The notes beneath the pieces are model-generated. The model was given only the letters and a program-made list of their open reading frames with translations. It did not search any database and was not told the origin of the DNA. A stretch of 64,000 nt of DNA from Mya arenaria (lineage: Eukaryota > Mollusca > Bivalvia > Myida > Myidae). The stretch lies in the NCBI RefSeq assembly GCF_026914265.1, contig NC_069136.1:12270356-12334355 (forward strand), in the 5' to 3' direction. A program made the position numbers and the translations under genes. Of this stretch, positions 23,905 to 33,572 are shown in pieces; the stretch's first letter is position 1, and each line of letters opens with the position of its first letter.

Positions 23905-24060
23905 CAAAACCAGGTTTTCAATCATTGCCAGAAGAATTTCAGTTTTAATTGTGAGATATAGTATCAACCTTTTTTTTCTATTTTCAGTAACAGTGACCAT
24001 GAAAATGACCCCTGGATCCTCAAACGCAACCCCATGAATCGTCTCATGGCACACACATAG
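23905..24060 (-). repeat. Fragment of the repeat family found at 39806-40375
   Basis: The minus strand shows TTGCGTTTGAGGATCCAGGG, GGTCACTGTTACTGAAAATA and ATTGAAAACCTGGTTTTGTG, the same phrases as the plus strand at about 40110-40380. Open frame here is incidental. Confidence 0.65.
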
Positions 24061-24232
24061 AAAAGAGATTTATATTTTCATGCCCATTAAATAACTTAAG
24101 TCCATTGTTTTTGAGTGTGAGTCCTTGTGGGCGTGTTTTTTTTGTCAGGTTTATAAATTTCCCTCGACTGTACAGGCGTGGGTCACTCCCCACTAACACC
24201 AGGATATTATGTTACTCAAAGTGTATTTCATT

Positions 24233-24932
24233 CCCATGCATACATGCCATATTTTCTGGAGACCATTCAGGGGGATTTGTTCAAAAGGCTGAAAATTCAG
24301 GGGGATTTTGGTTGTATTCAGGGGGATTTTTTTAGCAGGTCTAAGTTGGCGAAATTTTAAAGTATTTTTAGACGCAAGTATAAAAAAATGTATTCACATA
24401 TAGTTTGCTTTGAAAACCTCTAAACTTTTTCATTATAAAGAATTATTTTATGTCATGATTTATCATATTTTTATGATACACTGTCATGTCATACTGTAAT
24501 GCACTTGCAGAACAAAATATGTCATTGGAAAAATATGTTTTCGAGACAATTAAATTAAATTTACCTTCCTCCAAAGTCTTAAAAAAATTGTGCTTAATTC
24601 TATCAGCTTTGATGACTTTCAGACAATAAGAGAATAGAATAAATATTATTAATTTCTTCCTTCCAAAAGTGTAATATTTCTTTGCCTTTGATAATTACTA
24701 CAAATTAATTGATCACTTGTTGTTAAAGTTTCCTTTTGGAGAGTTTCACTCATATACTGTGGTTTCACTTTGTCATTATTGCCTGATGTAAAATTTAAAA
24801 AAAAAATATTATTATTTTTTTATTTTTTTTTAAATTCCGGGGGATTTTTATCTCCCGCCGGGAGACCGGGGGATGAATTGAAATTCCGGGGGATTTTTCC
24901 CCCCGCCGGGGGATATGGCATGTATGCCCATG
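24233..24932. mobile_element. About 700-bp element with CCCATGCATACATGCCATAT terminal inverted repeats
   Basis: The left end CCCATGCATACATGCCATAT is mirrored by the right end ATATGGCATGTATGCCCATG. Inside each end are several CAGGGGGATTT / CCGGGGGATTTTT motifs. No coding capacity. A partial relative with AAATCCCCTGGA/CCTAAAAAT motifs lies at 47900-48150. Confidence 0.8.
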
Positions 24933-26279
24933 ACCGGGAAAAAAAAGTTGGTGCCAAAACATGAGCAAGTCCCAGTAGCATATGAACCAAACAATTTGGC
25001 TTTCGTAAATTATGTTTTTAGGAACTTGATAGGATTCTTAACAGTGCATGTGTACTAATACTTAATGATGTATCATAAGGCCACTACTTTTATATAAATT
25101 GGTTTACAAAACCGGCGGGTCTAATTTTCCGGAAAATACAAAAAAAATAAAAAATGAATTTCACTTTTTTTCAAAATTATTTTCCCGACCTTATTGATTT
25201 TGGTGCGAAACGAAAGAAAAACGAACATATAAGAGTATGAATGCAGTATATCTCGAATGGTTTGTTGTTCCGTAGCCGTATTCGCCAATTTATAATGATA
25301 GAATATGAGCCAGTCAACTGTTATGGCAGTGCCGTTGGCAATAGCGGAATTGACCATAACAGTCATTTGTAAGAAACAATTAATTAAAATATGCAGGAGT
25401 TGTTAAAATAACAATAGCAATAAAAATTGGCAAATTTAACAGCCGACACAAAGAATAACTGTCTCGTGATTGTTGATTTTCCCCGCCAATTTAGGTCATG
25501 AAAATATTGTTGTTTATAGATAAAAAATAAAAGTGTCAGCGGCTGCCATCAAATTAGTCGACATAAATGTCTGTAAATTATGTGTGAGAAAAACATTTTA
25601 TAACATTTTATGGTTAAATATCAAATAACCGTGCACTATAAAGTGTGAGTGGTGAAATCGAAAGTAAAATTTCTAAGTTCTAGGTTAACACCGGTGACCT
25701 ATTTTCACAAGTTCGGTCGGTGGTGTTTATGGATTTTAAATCACAAAATGGTTTGGAAATACTTGTAATTGAGTCAATGTAAAGCTTGTGTTTATTCTAG
25801 ATTACATGTTTATTCATGTTTGGGTTAATAGTAGAGTAAAAACAATGAAAGAGTTGAACACATGTGTCAATGATATTTACTAATGCCAGGAGTTGTGTGC
25901 AAAACATTTAGATAAAACAACACGAAAAACTATTTTGAATAAGTCTATTTCGATTTGTAATGAACTTGACATTTCACTATAAATGAGATTTGTTGTTGTA
26001 GCCAAGGAATACTCTTTAAAATGAAAAATAAACAAGCATGAAGTATAGATGCCCTGTGAACCCGCGAGAGAGTGCGCGCGCAACCGGAAGAGACGTGTTT
26101 TCCATCTGAGTGTTAAAAATGACTAAAATTAATTAAAATAAGAGTGGTTATCCACATTTCCTTGAACAAAGACTGATATATTTTGGTTACTGGTAAACTA
26201 TTGCACGTTAAGAATGTCTTGCTAAACGGTTACTCTGCTGGTTACCGCCCTCGGCCACCTTCTCCATCTTTAGCCCACC
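24933..26279. other. No gene seen
   Basis: AT-rich sequence; nothing recognised up to the start of the LINE. Confidence 0.5.
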
Positions 26280-26505
26280 CACCAAGTACATGCGATCCAA
26301 GATGGCGGCGCCCATGTCAAGGGACAACAACAACCGTCGACAATACATCTTGCTAGAATTCATGCCTGCTCTTAATGTACTGTCATATATTGCTTATATT
26401 GATGAACCAACATTGTCCAGTCTCACATCACTTACAGCTGTTTCCTTTTCAACTACACACATTCTAAATTTCTCCTTCGCTGTTCGTCGGAACCTACCAA
26501 CAAGC

Positions 26506-26865
26506 TGAGATACCACACCAGGTAGCAGAAAAGTACGATGCCTAGGCTTATTATTACTTTGACTTTCTGGGGACATCCAGACCAATCCAGGCCCTGATAA
26601 ATATGCGGACTTCTGCCAGTGTGGCCTTTGTAATATCCCAGTCACCTGGTCACACCTCGGAGTCGCTTGCAACAACTGTTGCGTGTGGTTTCACAAGTCG
26701 TGTGAAGAGATACCAACAAAAGACATGTCATATTTGAATCGTCCATCAGTCGCCTGGCAATGTTTTCTTTGCGACAGTATTAATGTAGATATCAAATCTA
26801 GTATTGAAGACCTGCGCCAACCAGATAGCACCTGCCTTAAGCACCATCTATCAGTTTTCAGTTGA
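26506..26865 (+). pseudogene. LINE segment with 2A-like motif and PHD finger
   Basis: Frame 1 reads a Leu-rich stretch LGLLLL, a TGA at 26560, then LSGDIQTNPGP (2A-like DxxxxNPGP form, core at 26572-26595). It is followed by CQCGLCNIPVTWSHLGVAC, NNCCVWFHKSCEE and WQCFLC, a C4HC3-type PHD finger. 2A-like peptides cause ribosome skipping between Gly and Pro and are known from non-LTR elements of marine invertebrates. A TGA four codons before the motif breaks this copy. The preceding open stretch from 26290 ends at TGA 26506 in the same frame. Confidence 0.8.
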
Positions 26866-27402
26866 TACAGGTACACTTCCCTCAGACTGGAGGAACGCTA
26901 ACATTTCCCCTGTATTTAAGAAAGGTGATGTACACCTAGCCGAAAACTATAGACCAGTATCCCTAAAGTGTATATCCTGTAAACTCCTTGAACATATCAT
27001 CTGTAAACATATTCTGGACCATCTAGAGGCAAACAACATCCTGACCTCATTAAACCACGGTTTTCGATCTGGCTTTTCTTGTGAAACCCAGCTACTCACA
27101 ACAGTCCACGACCTCCTCTCCAATCACGATGTTGGATCACAGATTGACATGGCCATACTCGATTTCAGCAAGGCCTTTGACACCGTGCCTCATAAGAAAC
27201 TTCTACACAAACTTCAGCTGTATGGAGTCACCGGCAACATAAACAACTGGCTAAAAGACTTCCTGACAAACAGGACCATAAAGGTAGTGATGGAGGGTGA
27301 AGAATCCCAACCAGCCGCAGTTGACTCCGGCGTACCACAGGGCACAGTCTCGGCCCACTCCTCTTCCTTTGTCATATTAATGGACTACCAGACTCAGTTA
27401 AG
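26804..27402 (+). pseudogene. Reverse transcriptase, N-terminal half (LINE)
   Basis: SVDTGTLPSDWRNANISPVF, KKGDVHLAENYRPVSL, GFRSGFSCETQLL, motif A MAILDFSKAFDTVPH and motif B SGVPQGTV are all visible in order. After GTV at about 27347-27349 the frame is lost: the expected continuation GPLLFL is present one frame over, so a one-base loss is likely. The true N-terminal part is missing. Confidence 0.9.
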
Positions 27403-28245
27403 TCAATAGTACGTTTATTTGCGGATGACTGCCTGCTGTACCGAACAATCAAAAATAGCAAAGATCATGAAATTCTCCAAAAGGACCTCCGTCAGCTTGA
27501 AACATAGGCCAATACCTGGGGAATGCGCTTTAACGCGAAGAAATGCTACATAATGAGCATCAACCAGAAATCGTCCAGATTATCAGAGAATCCATACCTC
27601 GGAGTCACCATATCAGACGACCTGAAATGGAGTGCCCATATCAGCAAGAATACCAAGAAGGCAAACTCAACCCTAGGATTTCAAAGAAGGAACCTGAAAC
27701 ACTGCCCTGAATCCTGTCGCAAAACAGCATTCCTGTCTTTGATACGCTCTACCCTGGAATACAGTTCGATCGTCTGGGATCCATACCTCCAGAGAGACAT
27801 TGACAAGCTTGAGAAGGTCCAAAAACAGTCCGCTAGGTTTATCACGGGCGACTTCACCACCAGGTCCCCTGGGTGCATCACACAAATGCTTCGAGACCTG
27901 AAACTACCACTCCAGGACCGAAGGAAAGCCAACAGACTGACGATGTTTTATAAGGTGGTCGGGGGGCTGGTGCCAGTCCTGTCATGCCAAGACTATTTAA
28001 CGCCTGTCCGAGCAAATAAACGCAGAGTGAAAGCTAAGACTTTTGAGAATTGTGCCACTGATAACATTATTACAAATCAGACAATTAATCATTCTACATG
28101 CTTCAAAACTATTCAGTGTAAAACCCTAAGTTATAACCAATCATTTTTCCCATGAACAATTATTGACTGGAATAAATTGAGTGATAGTGTTGCGCAAGCA
28201 AAGACAGTTGACGGCTTCAAATCAGCCGTATTCCATTTGGACTAA
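27351..28245 (+). pseudogene. Reverse transcriptase, C-terminal half and thumb region (LINE)
   Basis: It continues one frame over with GPLLFL, then LFADDCLLYR: catalytic motif C FADD at 27418-27429. TAG at 27505 replaces the Trp expected after LET. Next come GMRFNAKKCYIMS, NPYLGVTISDDLKWSAHI, RSTLEYSSIVWDPYL and the region ending TGA at 28153. Downstream remains IIDWNKLSD and VDGFKSAVF (to about 28245), typical of CR1/Jockey 3' ends. A small deletion is likely before NPYLGV. Confidence 0.9.
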
Positions 28246-28330
28246 CCCCTCTCTCTCGTTGCTTATATGCTGAAAGGCCTTGCAACGTACCATCCAGAAC
28301 GCATGTATACACAAAATGGCGGAGTTGGGA

Positions 28331-29850
28331 GAAGATGAAAATATCTGATACTTAATTATTGATTTCTCTGTTACTATCATTGGTACATAAAGTTAAGTCA
28401 CATGCTAGATTTATTATTTTGCAATGTTATTTTTATGTAAGTTGATATGGTAATTTGCTGCAAGATTTGAATTTGAAATGGATTTGGTGAACATCCCATG
28501 GTAAATATTGCGGTCCGAAAATATCCGGACTAAGCATGGATCGGGTAACACACAAATAGGACCCCGCGTGGTAAAGGTTATTAAAACTCAAATCAAGGTC
28601 TAGTTTGGTTTTTAGTTTTTCTGAAATTGTTTTCACAATATTAAAGTTCAAATGTCTTCATAAAATGTTACTTCCTTATTTAGTAAATTGGTAATTATTT
28701 CACTTTATTGACATTTTCCAATATTGAAATAACTGAAACAATGTTTAGAAAATGTAATGCATTGTTTTAATACAGTGCAATTTTTGTGTATCTTAATGCT
28801 GAAATTCGCCTTCTCTTTTTTTCAATTTAATATCGGTCAGTTTTTAAGTGTTCTGCATTCACTTTTGCTTTAGCATACCCTTAAAGCTAAACAAATGTCT
28901 AGCTGAGTGATATTCAATGTATCTTTGATAAAAAGCGTAGTTTATACATGTAAACATGTTTTATAGTCAATTTCATTGATGTTTTATATGCACAGTATGT
29001 AAGATTTAAACTGTGTGTTTAATTAGAACTTTGAAACTTTGAGTGTATTAACATGCATTAATAGCAGTTTAAAAATTTAAAATGTCAAGTAAATGATATA
29101 AATGTTCAATGTTTTTATGTTGTTCTCTGGTTTTCACCCTTTAAGAGCATGTTTTGTGACTTTTTTCCTTTTTTTTTTTCCTTTTTTTTTCGACCACGCA
29201 GTGGACATTTTTTCCAAAAATTCTTGTAAACCAAGAAATAAAAAAGGAGTGGCCTAAACAGGAAATATTTGTGCTGACTATTATGTCCTGGAATTTGAAA
29301 ACTGTTCTATCATCAATATATAAGTCAGGTTGTTAAAGTACACTGTGTCACAGTACAGCTTAACCACATAGAAACACATCTTGTACGCATATTTCTGTTT
29401 TGTAGATGTAAAATGTTTACGTTGGATGTTTTTTTTCAATCTGAGGCCCCAAAAAATTAAGTTTATCAAGTTAAGTGCATTTTATAGTTATAGCAAAATA
29501 TTTATACAACTACATAGGTCTGTAAGTCACAGACTGTGACTGAATGCATGAAGACAGCAAGGCAATGGCTGTGAATAATCTGACTTAAAGTATGCAATGA
29601 TGAAAGTAGATAGGCACATGTAGGCATTAAAGGTATGTTGTTGTTGCCTCTTGAGTGTCAAAAAAATACTATTTTATGATCAATAACAGCGATATACTTT
29701 ACACTTCATAAATGCTCATATATATTTGTACCAATAATTTACACTTAACAGCAAAACAATGCTCATAAATTCAGTGCTAGCGCTCTGGGCAAGAATCCCA
29801 GTAGACATTTTAAAGAAAACAAATGAAAGTGTTGACAAACATTGTTGGGA
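28331..29850. other. No gene seen
   Basis: AT-rich sequence with T-rich runs near 29160-29190. No recognisable feature. Confidence 0.5.
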
Positions 29851-30010
29851 AATCAGTGAATAACAACACCAAATGCTTTGTGACTACTCATGCTAACAGT
29901 GACCTTTATAAGAACTCATTTTTTCTGCCAACAGCTTTTGACTGGAACAAACCAAGTGAAAATATAGTACACTCTGATTCAGTCATAAACAATTGTGATT
30001 AAGCGCACTC
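29851..30010 (+). pseudogene. Fragment of a second LINE 3' coding end
   Basis: One frame reads VTTHANSDLYKNSFFLPTAF followed by DWNKPSENIVHSDSV, the layout of the extreme C-terminus of CR1/Jockey-like polymerases (compare IIDWNKLSD in the LINE upstream). It is isolated, with no polymerase core next to it. Confidence 0.55.
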
Positions 30011-31651
30011 CCTCGCTGTGGCGTTAAAGCCAGTCATATTGGACTCTACCACTTATCATTCAGATTCATGTTGAACTCTGGTATTGTTTAGGAATTAAAA
30101 TACCGTAATTCACTGGGTATAAGACGATAAGACAAAGGCAAAAAAAATCAGTGAAAAATCGGAGAAAAAAAAACCTTTTAATATTTTGGGTTATAGGACG
30201 CATAGAAAAAATGTCAAAATCGTCTGCCTCAATTGGCCACCATGTTTGTTAACAGTGACGAATTTATTTTTTTTGTACAAATGGCGATGGTTATTTTTAA
30301 AACCATACAATACTAATACAAAGCAAAATATGTTTCATTGTTTATTCGTTTCATGTTATATAAAACATAACAAATTATTTAAAATTAGTAGCTGGATGGC
30401 ACCGAAATGTACCTTTTATGAAAATTTGTAAGATTTCTCTTTGACAGCATATCGTAAATGATAGTTTAGTAATGCAAAAAAACTTATATTGTACGGGTTT
30501 GTTCTCAAAATGTCAACAAATTGACAAATTTTTTGTCTTGGAACGAGCCAGTTTTCGCAAAAATGCATGAAAACCAGTTATATGAGACTGCTGTTAAAAA
30601 ATTTGATCGCAGTAACGGTTTAAGCCATAAAACATTAATTTTTGAACGGAAATATGAAAATCTGATCAGATTTTATTCACTAATGGAATCTGTTTTTATT
30701 GAATTGGGAAAATATTATGATAATTTGGGAAAAAATTACACTGTTTTGCAAGGGGAAACAGCTTTTAGAAGGCAGTTAATTGCACCAAAAAATTATCACT
30801 GTTGTCCTACCATCAAACCTAAGTTGCCTTGTAGAGGGGTTTCTGGAGAACTCTAAAGTTGATGCCCAAAAATCATGGCCACTTTTACGGCAAATCTTTG
30901 ATCTGCCCTAGCAGAATGTATGTTATTTGAGTTAATTTCTGATTTGCTACATAAATCTTATAATAAATTTTAATAATCAGATAAAACTGCTAATCAACAA
31001 CATGACAACCACAAAATGATTCTTCCCACAAACAACCTGACATATGTTTGGCCTATGCAATTTTGAGTACTCAAGATATTACGAAATTTACATATGTTCA
31101 ACATAAATTGCTGAAAACATATAGATATATAAGTACGAACTGATAATGGTACGACATATTTTGGGTACGAATTAGCTGTTAAAAAATCAACAGGTGCTTC
31201 AATTACTTACTGAACTTTTGCAAATATGCAGTTGACGCTGGTTGACACACAAACAGTTTTCTCGAAATGATTCTCTTTAAAACTAATCCAGATGCTCATC
31301 TAAGCCTTGTAAATTTTGATTTATCTACAAAGAAAACTCGAAACAAACTCTGACTCACTGATAAATCATGGCTGCCACGGAATGCTTGGAATTCAGTCCA
31401 GGGAGGTAACTGTAATAAACAAAACACTCTGTTCATCCATGGTTGTCGCCCTTTGTCATGCTGTAAAATATGTATGGATCACCTCCCCTTTACATAAATT
31501 TGCCATTGATTTCTAATAAATAATTAGGATTGTTATTATCAGTTGATGTAATAGAAAGTATGTACACAGGTTATATAGTTACACAAACTCCTCTTTAAAC
31601 AGATATTATTCTACCAGAGTTGAAATTATATTAGTAAATCTACTCAACACC
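30011..31651. repeat. Repeat-derived sequence, including a longer copy of the 15860 MITE family at about 30510-30770
   Basis: About 30100-30240 contains CTGGGTATAAGACG and GGGTTATAGGACGC, a suspected but undefined repeat. 30510-30770 has TTTTTGTCTTGGAACGAGCC and GAGACTGCTGTTAAAAAATT, matching phrases of the MITE at 15860-16018. The open frame through it (30521-30856) is therefore repeat-derived. Nothing supported in 30860-31651. Confidence 0.5.
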
Positions 31652-31844
31652 TGTACAGTACACAGTGGCTTGATGACAAAGGCTCATTAAAGTCACAATA
31701 AAAAAAACTCAACTAGCCAAGAGGCAATGTATTATATTGATGATATACATGTTCAAGTATGTATAAAATATAATTTTGGCTAGTTGATTTTTTTTATTGT
31801 GACTTTAATGAGCCTTTGTCATAAAGCCACTGTGGTACAGTACA
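31652..31844. mobile_element. 193-bp MITE with about 65-bp terminal inverted repeats
   Basis: The left arm begins TGTACAGTACACAGTGGCTT and continues GATGACAAAGGCTCATTAAA to AACTAGCCAA; the right arm is its near-perfect reverse complement, TTGGCTAGTTG... to GGTACAGTACA. The loop is only about 60 bp. High arm identity suggests recent insertion or maintained hairpin potential. Confidence 0.92.
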
Positions 31845-32946
31845 TCTTATATGAAATCATTTTAAAACGTATGTACGCCAATACTGCAATAGGAAAAATA
31901 ATAACCATTATCTGTAGCTCTTATAAACCATATTGGACAAAGAAGTGATCACAAATATCCCAAAATTACATAATATCACTCAAACTTCATTTCAGACTAA
32001 ATAGTGAGTTATTCCGTATAAACAGCCGCTTCAGAGTCTACAGTGACTCGATGCATCAATATCCCACTTGTTGTTTTCCTAGCCAAGAATGACAGATCCC
32101 AGCGCTAAGTATATTGAGTGGAAAGATAACAGGCACTTGCTAGATAGTTAAAAAATGGCGATGCTCTGTCGATAGATTGATATGAATTTGTGTTTAATGA
32201 AACACTTAGATGTAACAAGAGAATAGTATTCTTCGGCTAAAAATATTTTATGTGTAACTTTTGTGTTTTTATTTAACAATGCAGTGAAATATTGTGGGGT
32301 TACAGTTACATTTGTATGAATCAGTTGACTTGTGGCGTTTATGGAACAAAATGAAAATCAAAATGTTGAAAAAAGTTCCCTGTACGCGCATTTTTGTGGC
32401 TTATAATGAGTCATTAACCCCTTTGGTATTCCCTTGCAAAAAGCCTCCATTTTGATTTAAATAAATTGTTAAATTGTTGAATTTTCCCCAATGCAAGTTG
32501 AACAAGACATGAAAATACAAAACAGTAATATGGCTTAAAAATTATTGCTGCTTCACTGAATCATTAATGATTATCATTTAACCTCCGACTTTTAAGTGGA
32601 ATAAAATATCTCAGTGGCTATTTTAAAGGGACTTGTTCATGTTTTATTTGTTAAATAATATATCTTTAATTGGCGTAAGTATGCATTAACCCAAAGTCCC
32701 AAGTAAGAGCGAAGAGGCAGGTTGAAATTTCCAAAAACAATAATTGTGTATACGTATATTAATGGGATATTAATTTATCTTTTATATGGCATGATTTTTT
32801 ATTTTCTCTGACTTCAGAGACTTCCTGCATGCACGACAGTTTAAAAAATAACACCGATAATTGTAAAGCTACTTGGAGTAGCTGATAGGCCAGTTACTGT
32901 ATCTATTACAGTTCATTCACTAAAATGTTAACTTTTTTATTTGCAG
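31845..32946. other. Upstream region or intron of the DIPK2-like gene
   Basis: A TTTTTTTATTTGCAG acceptor ends at 32946, so the coding start is preceded by an intron and at least one leader exon lies upstream. The leader exon could not be located. No other feature seen. Confidence 0.45.
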
Positions 32947-32947
32947 G

Positions 32948-32971
32948 ATGCTGAGTAGGTCAGTAAGATGA
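32948..32971 (+). promoter_or_regulatory. Seven-codon upstream ORF overlapping the DIPK2-like start
   Basis: ATG at 32948 reads MLSRSVR and stops at TGA 32969-32971, overlapping the main ATG (32968-32970) as ATGA. That geometry suits termination-reinitiation. It is present in every transcript using the acceptor at 32946. Confidence 0.55.
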
Positions 32972-33572
32972 TACCATTTACCACCAGAAACAGAAAGCTG
33001 GGACTGTCAGCAGACAGCGACAGCGCTAATTCTGAAATGATCTCCACATTAAAACGTTCCACATTACGGTTGAAACACATTCCATTGAAAGCAAAATGCT
33101 TTATTATAACAATTGTGCTGTTGGCTATTTACCTAGGTACTACGATTTATTTGTCTCTAAGAGAAAACAGATTAACAAAAGAGGAGTTTTTGGATGTGTA
33201 TAAGTGTCCAGCATGTTATGGCCATAGTTTTTGCTTCAATTTCTTCGATAATCAGTTTGATTTGACAGGAATTTCAAAATATTCAATGTTGGATGTTGTT
33301 AATGTGAAAAATGTTCATTTTGCTTTCCACAAAGAGCACAATCACAGAGTAGTCCTTAAAAAACTTGCACATACAGTTGAAATAAAGAGAGTGGATGACC
33401 AAATATGTACAGAATCATTCAGGGAGCCAGGGTGTGACGTAGCTCGGAGATTTGTTTTATCAACGATTGGCAAAGATATCAGCAAGAACGGATTACAGCC
33501 AAAACATTTTAAAGATACAACATTTATGTTTCTTTGTGTGACCCATAAATTACTGGACAGAATTGTTGAAAG
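32968..33572 (+). CDS. DIPK2A: DIPK2-like coding exon 1
   Basis: Starts MIPFTTRNRKLGL. Includes the membrane anchor, CPACYG motif and HRVVLKK. Ends in LLDRIVE plus AG, at donor AAAG|GTAATA. Confidence 0.93.

Larger units (their letters stand above)
26280..28330 (+). mobile_element. Decayed, internally deleted LINE (CR1/Jockey-like non-LTR retrotransposon)
   Basis: In order: a leader-like region with AAGATGGCGGC, a short ORF, a 2A-like motif, a PHD finger, then a reverse transcriptase and its C-terminal region. The apurinic endonuclease expected between PHD finger and polymerase is missing: the frame jumps from PHD tail to polymerase near 26800-26860, implying an internal deletion. Nonsense codons (26506, 26560, 27505) and a frameshift near 27350 show the copy is dead. 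Exact ends and clade need alignment to a full-length relative. Confidence 0.85.

Noticed and set aside
23731..24054. 107-codon minus-strand frame with a Leu/Cys-rich membrane-like stretch
   Set aside because: Its first half matches the dispersed repeat at 39806-40375.
30521..30856. 111-codon plus-strand open frame
   Set aside because: It overlaps sequence matching the 15860-16018 MITE family and has no recognisable domain or splice sites.
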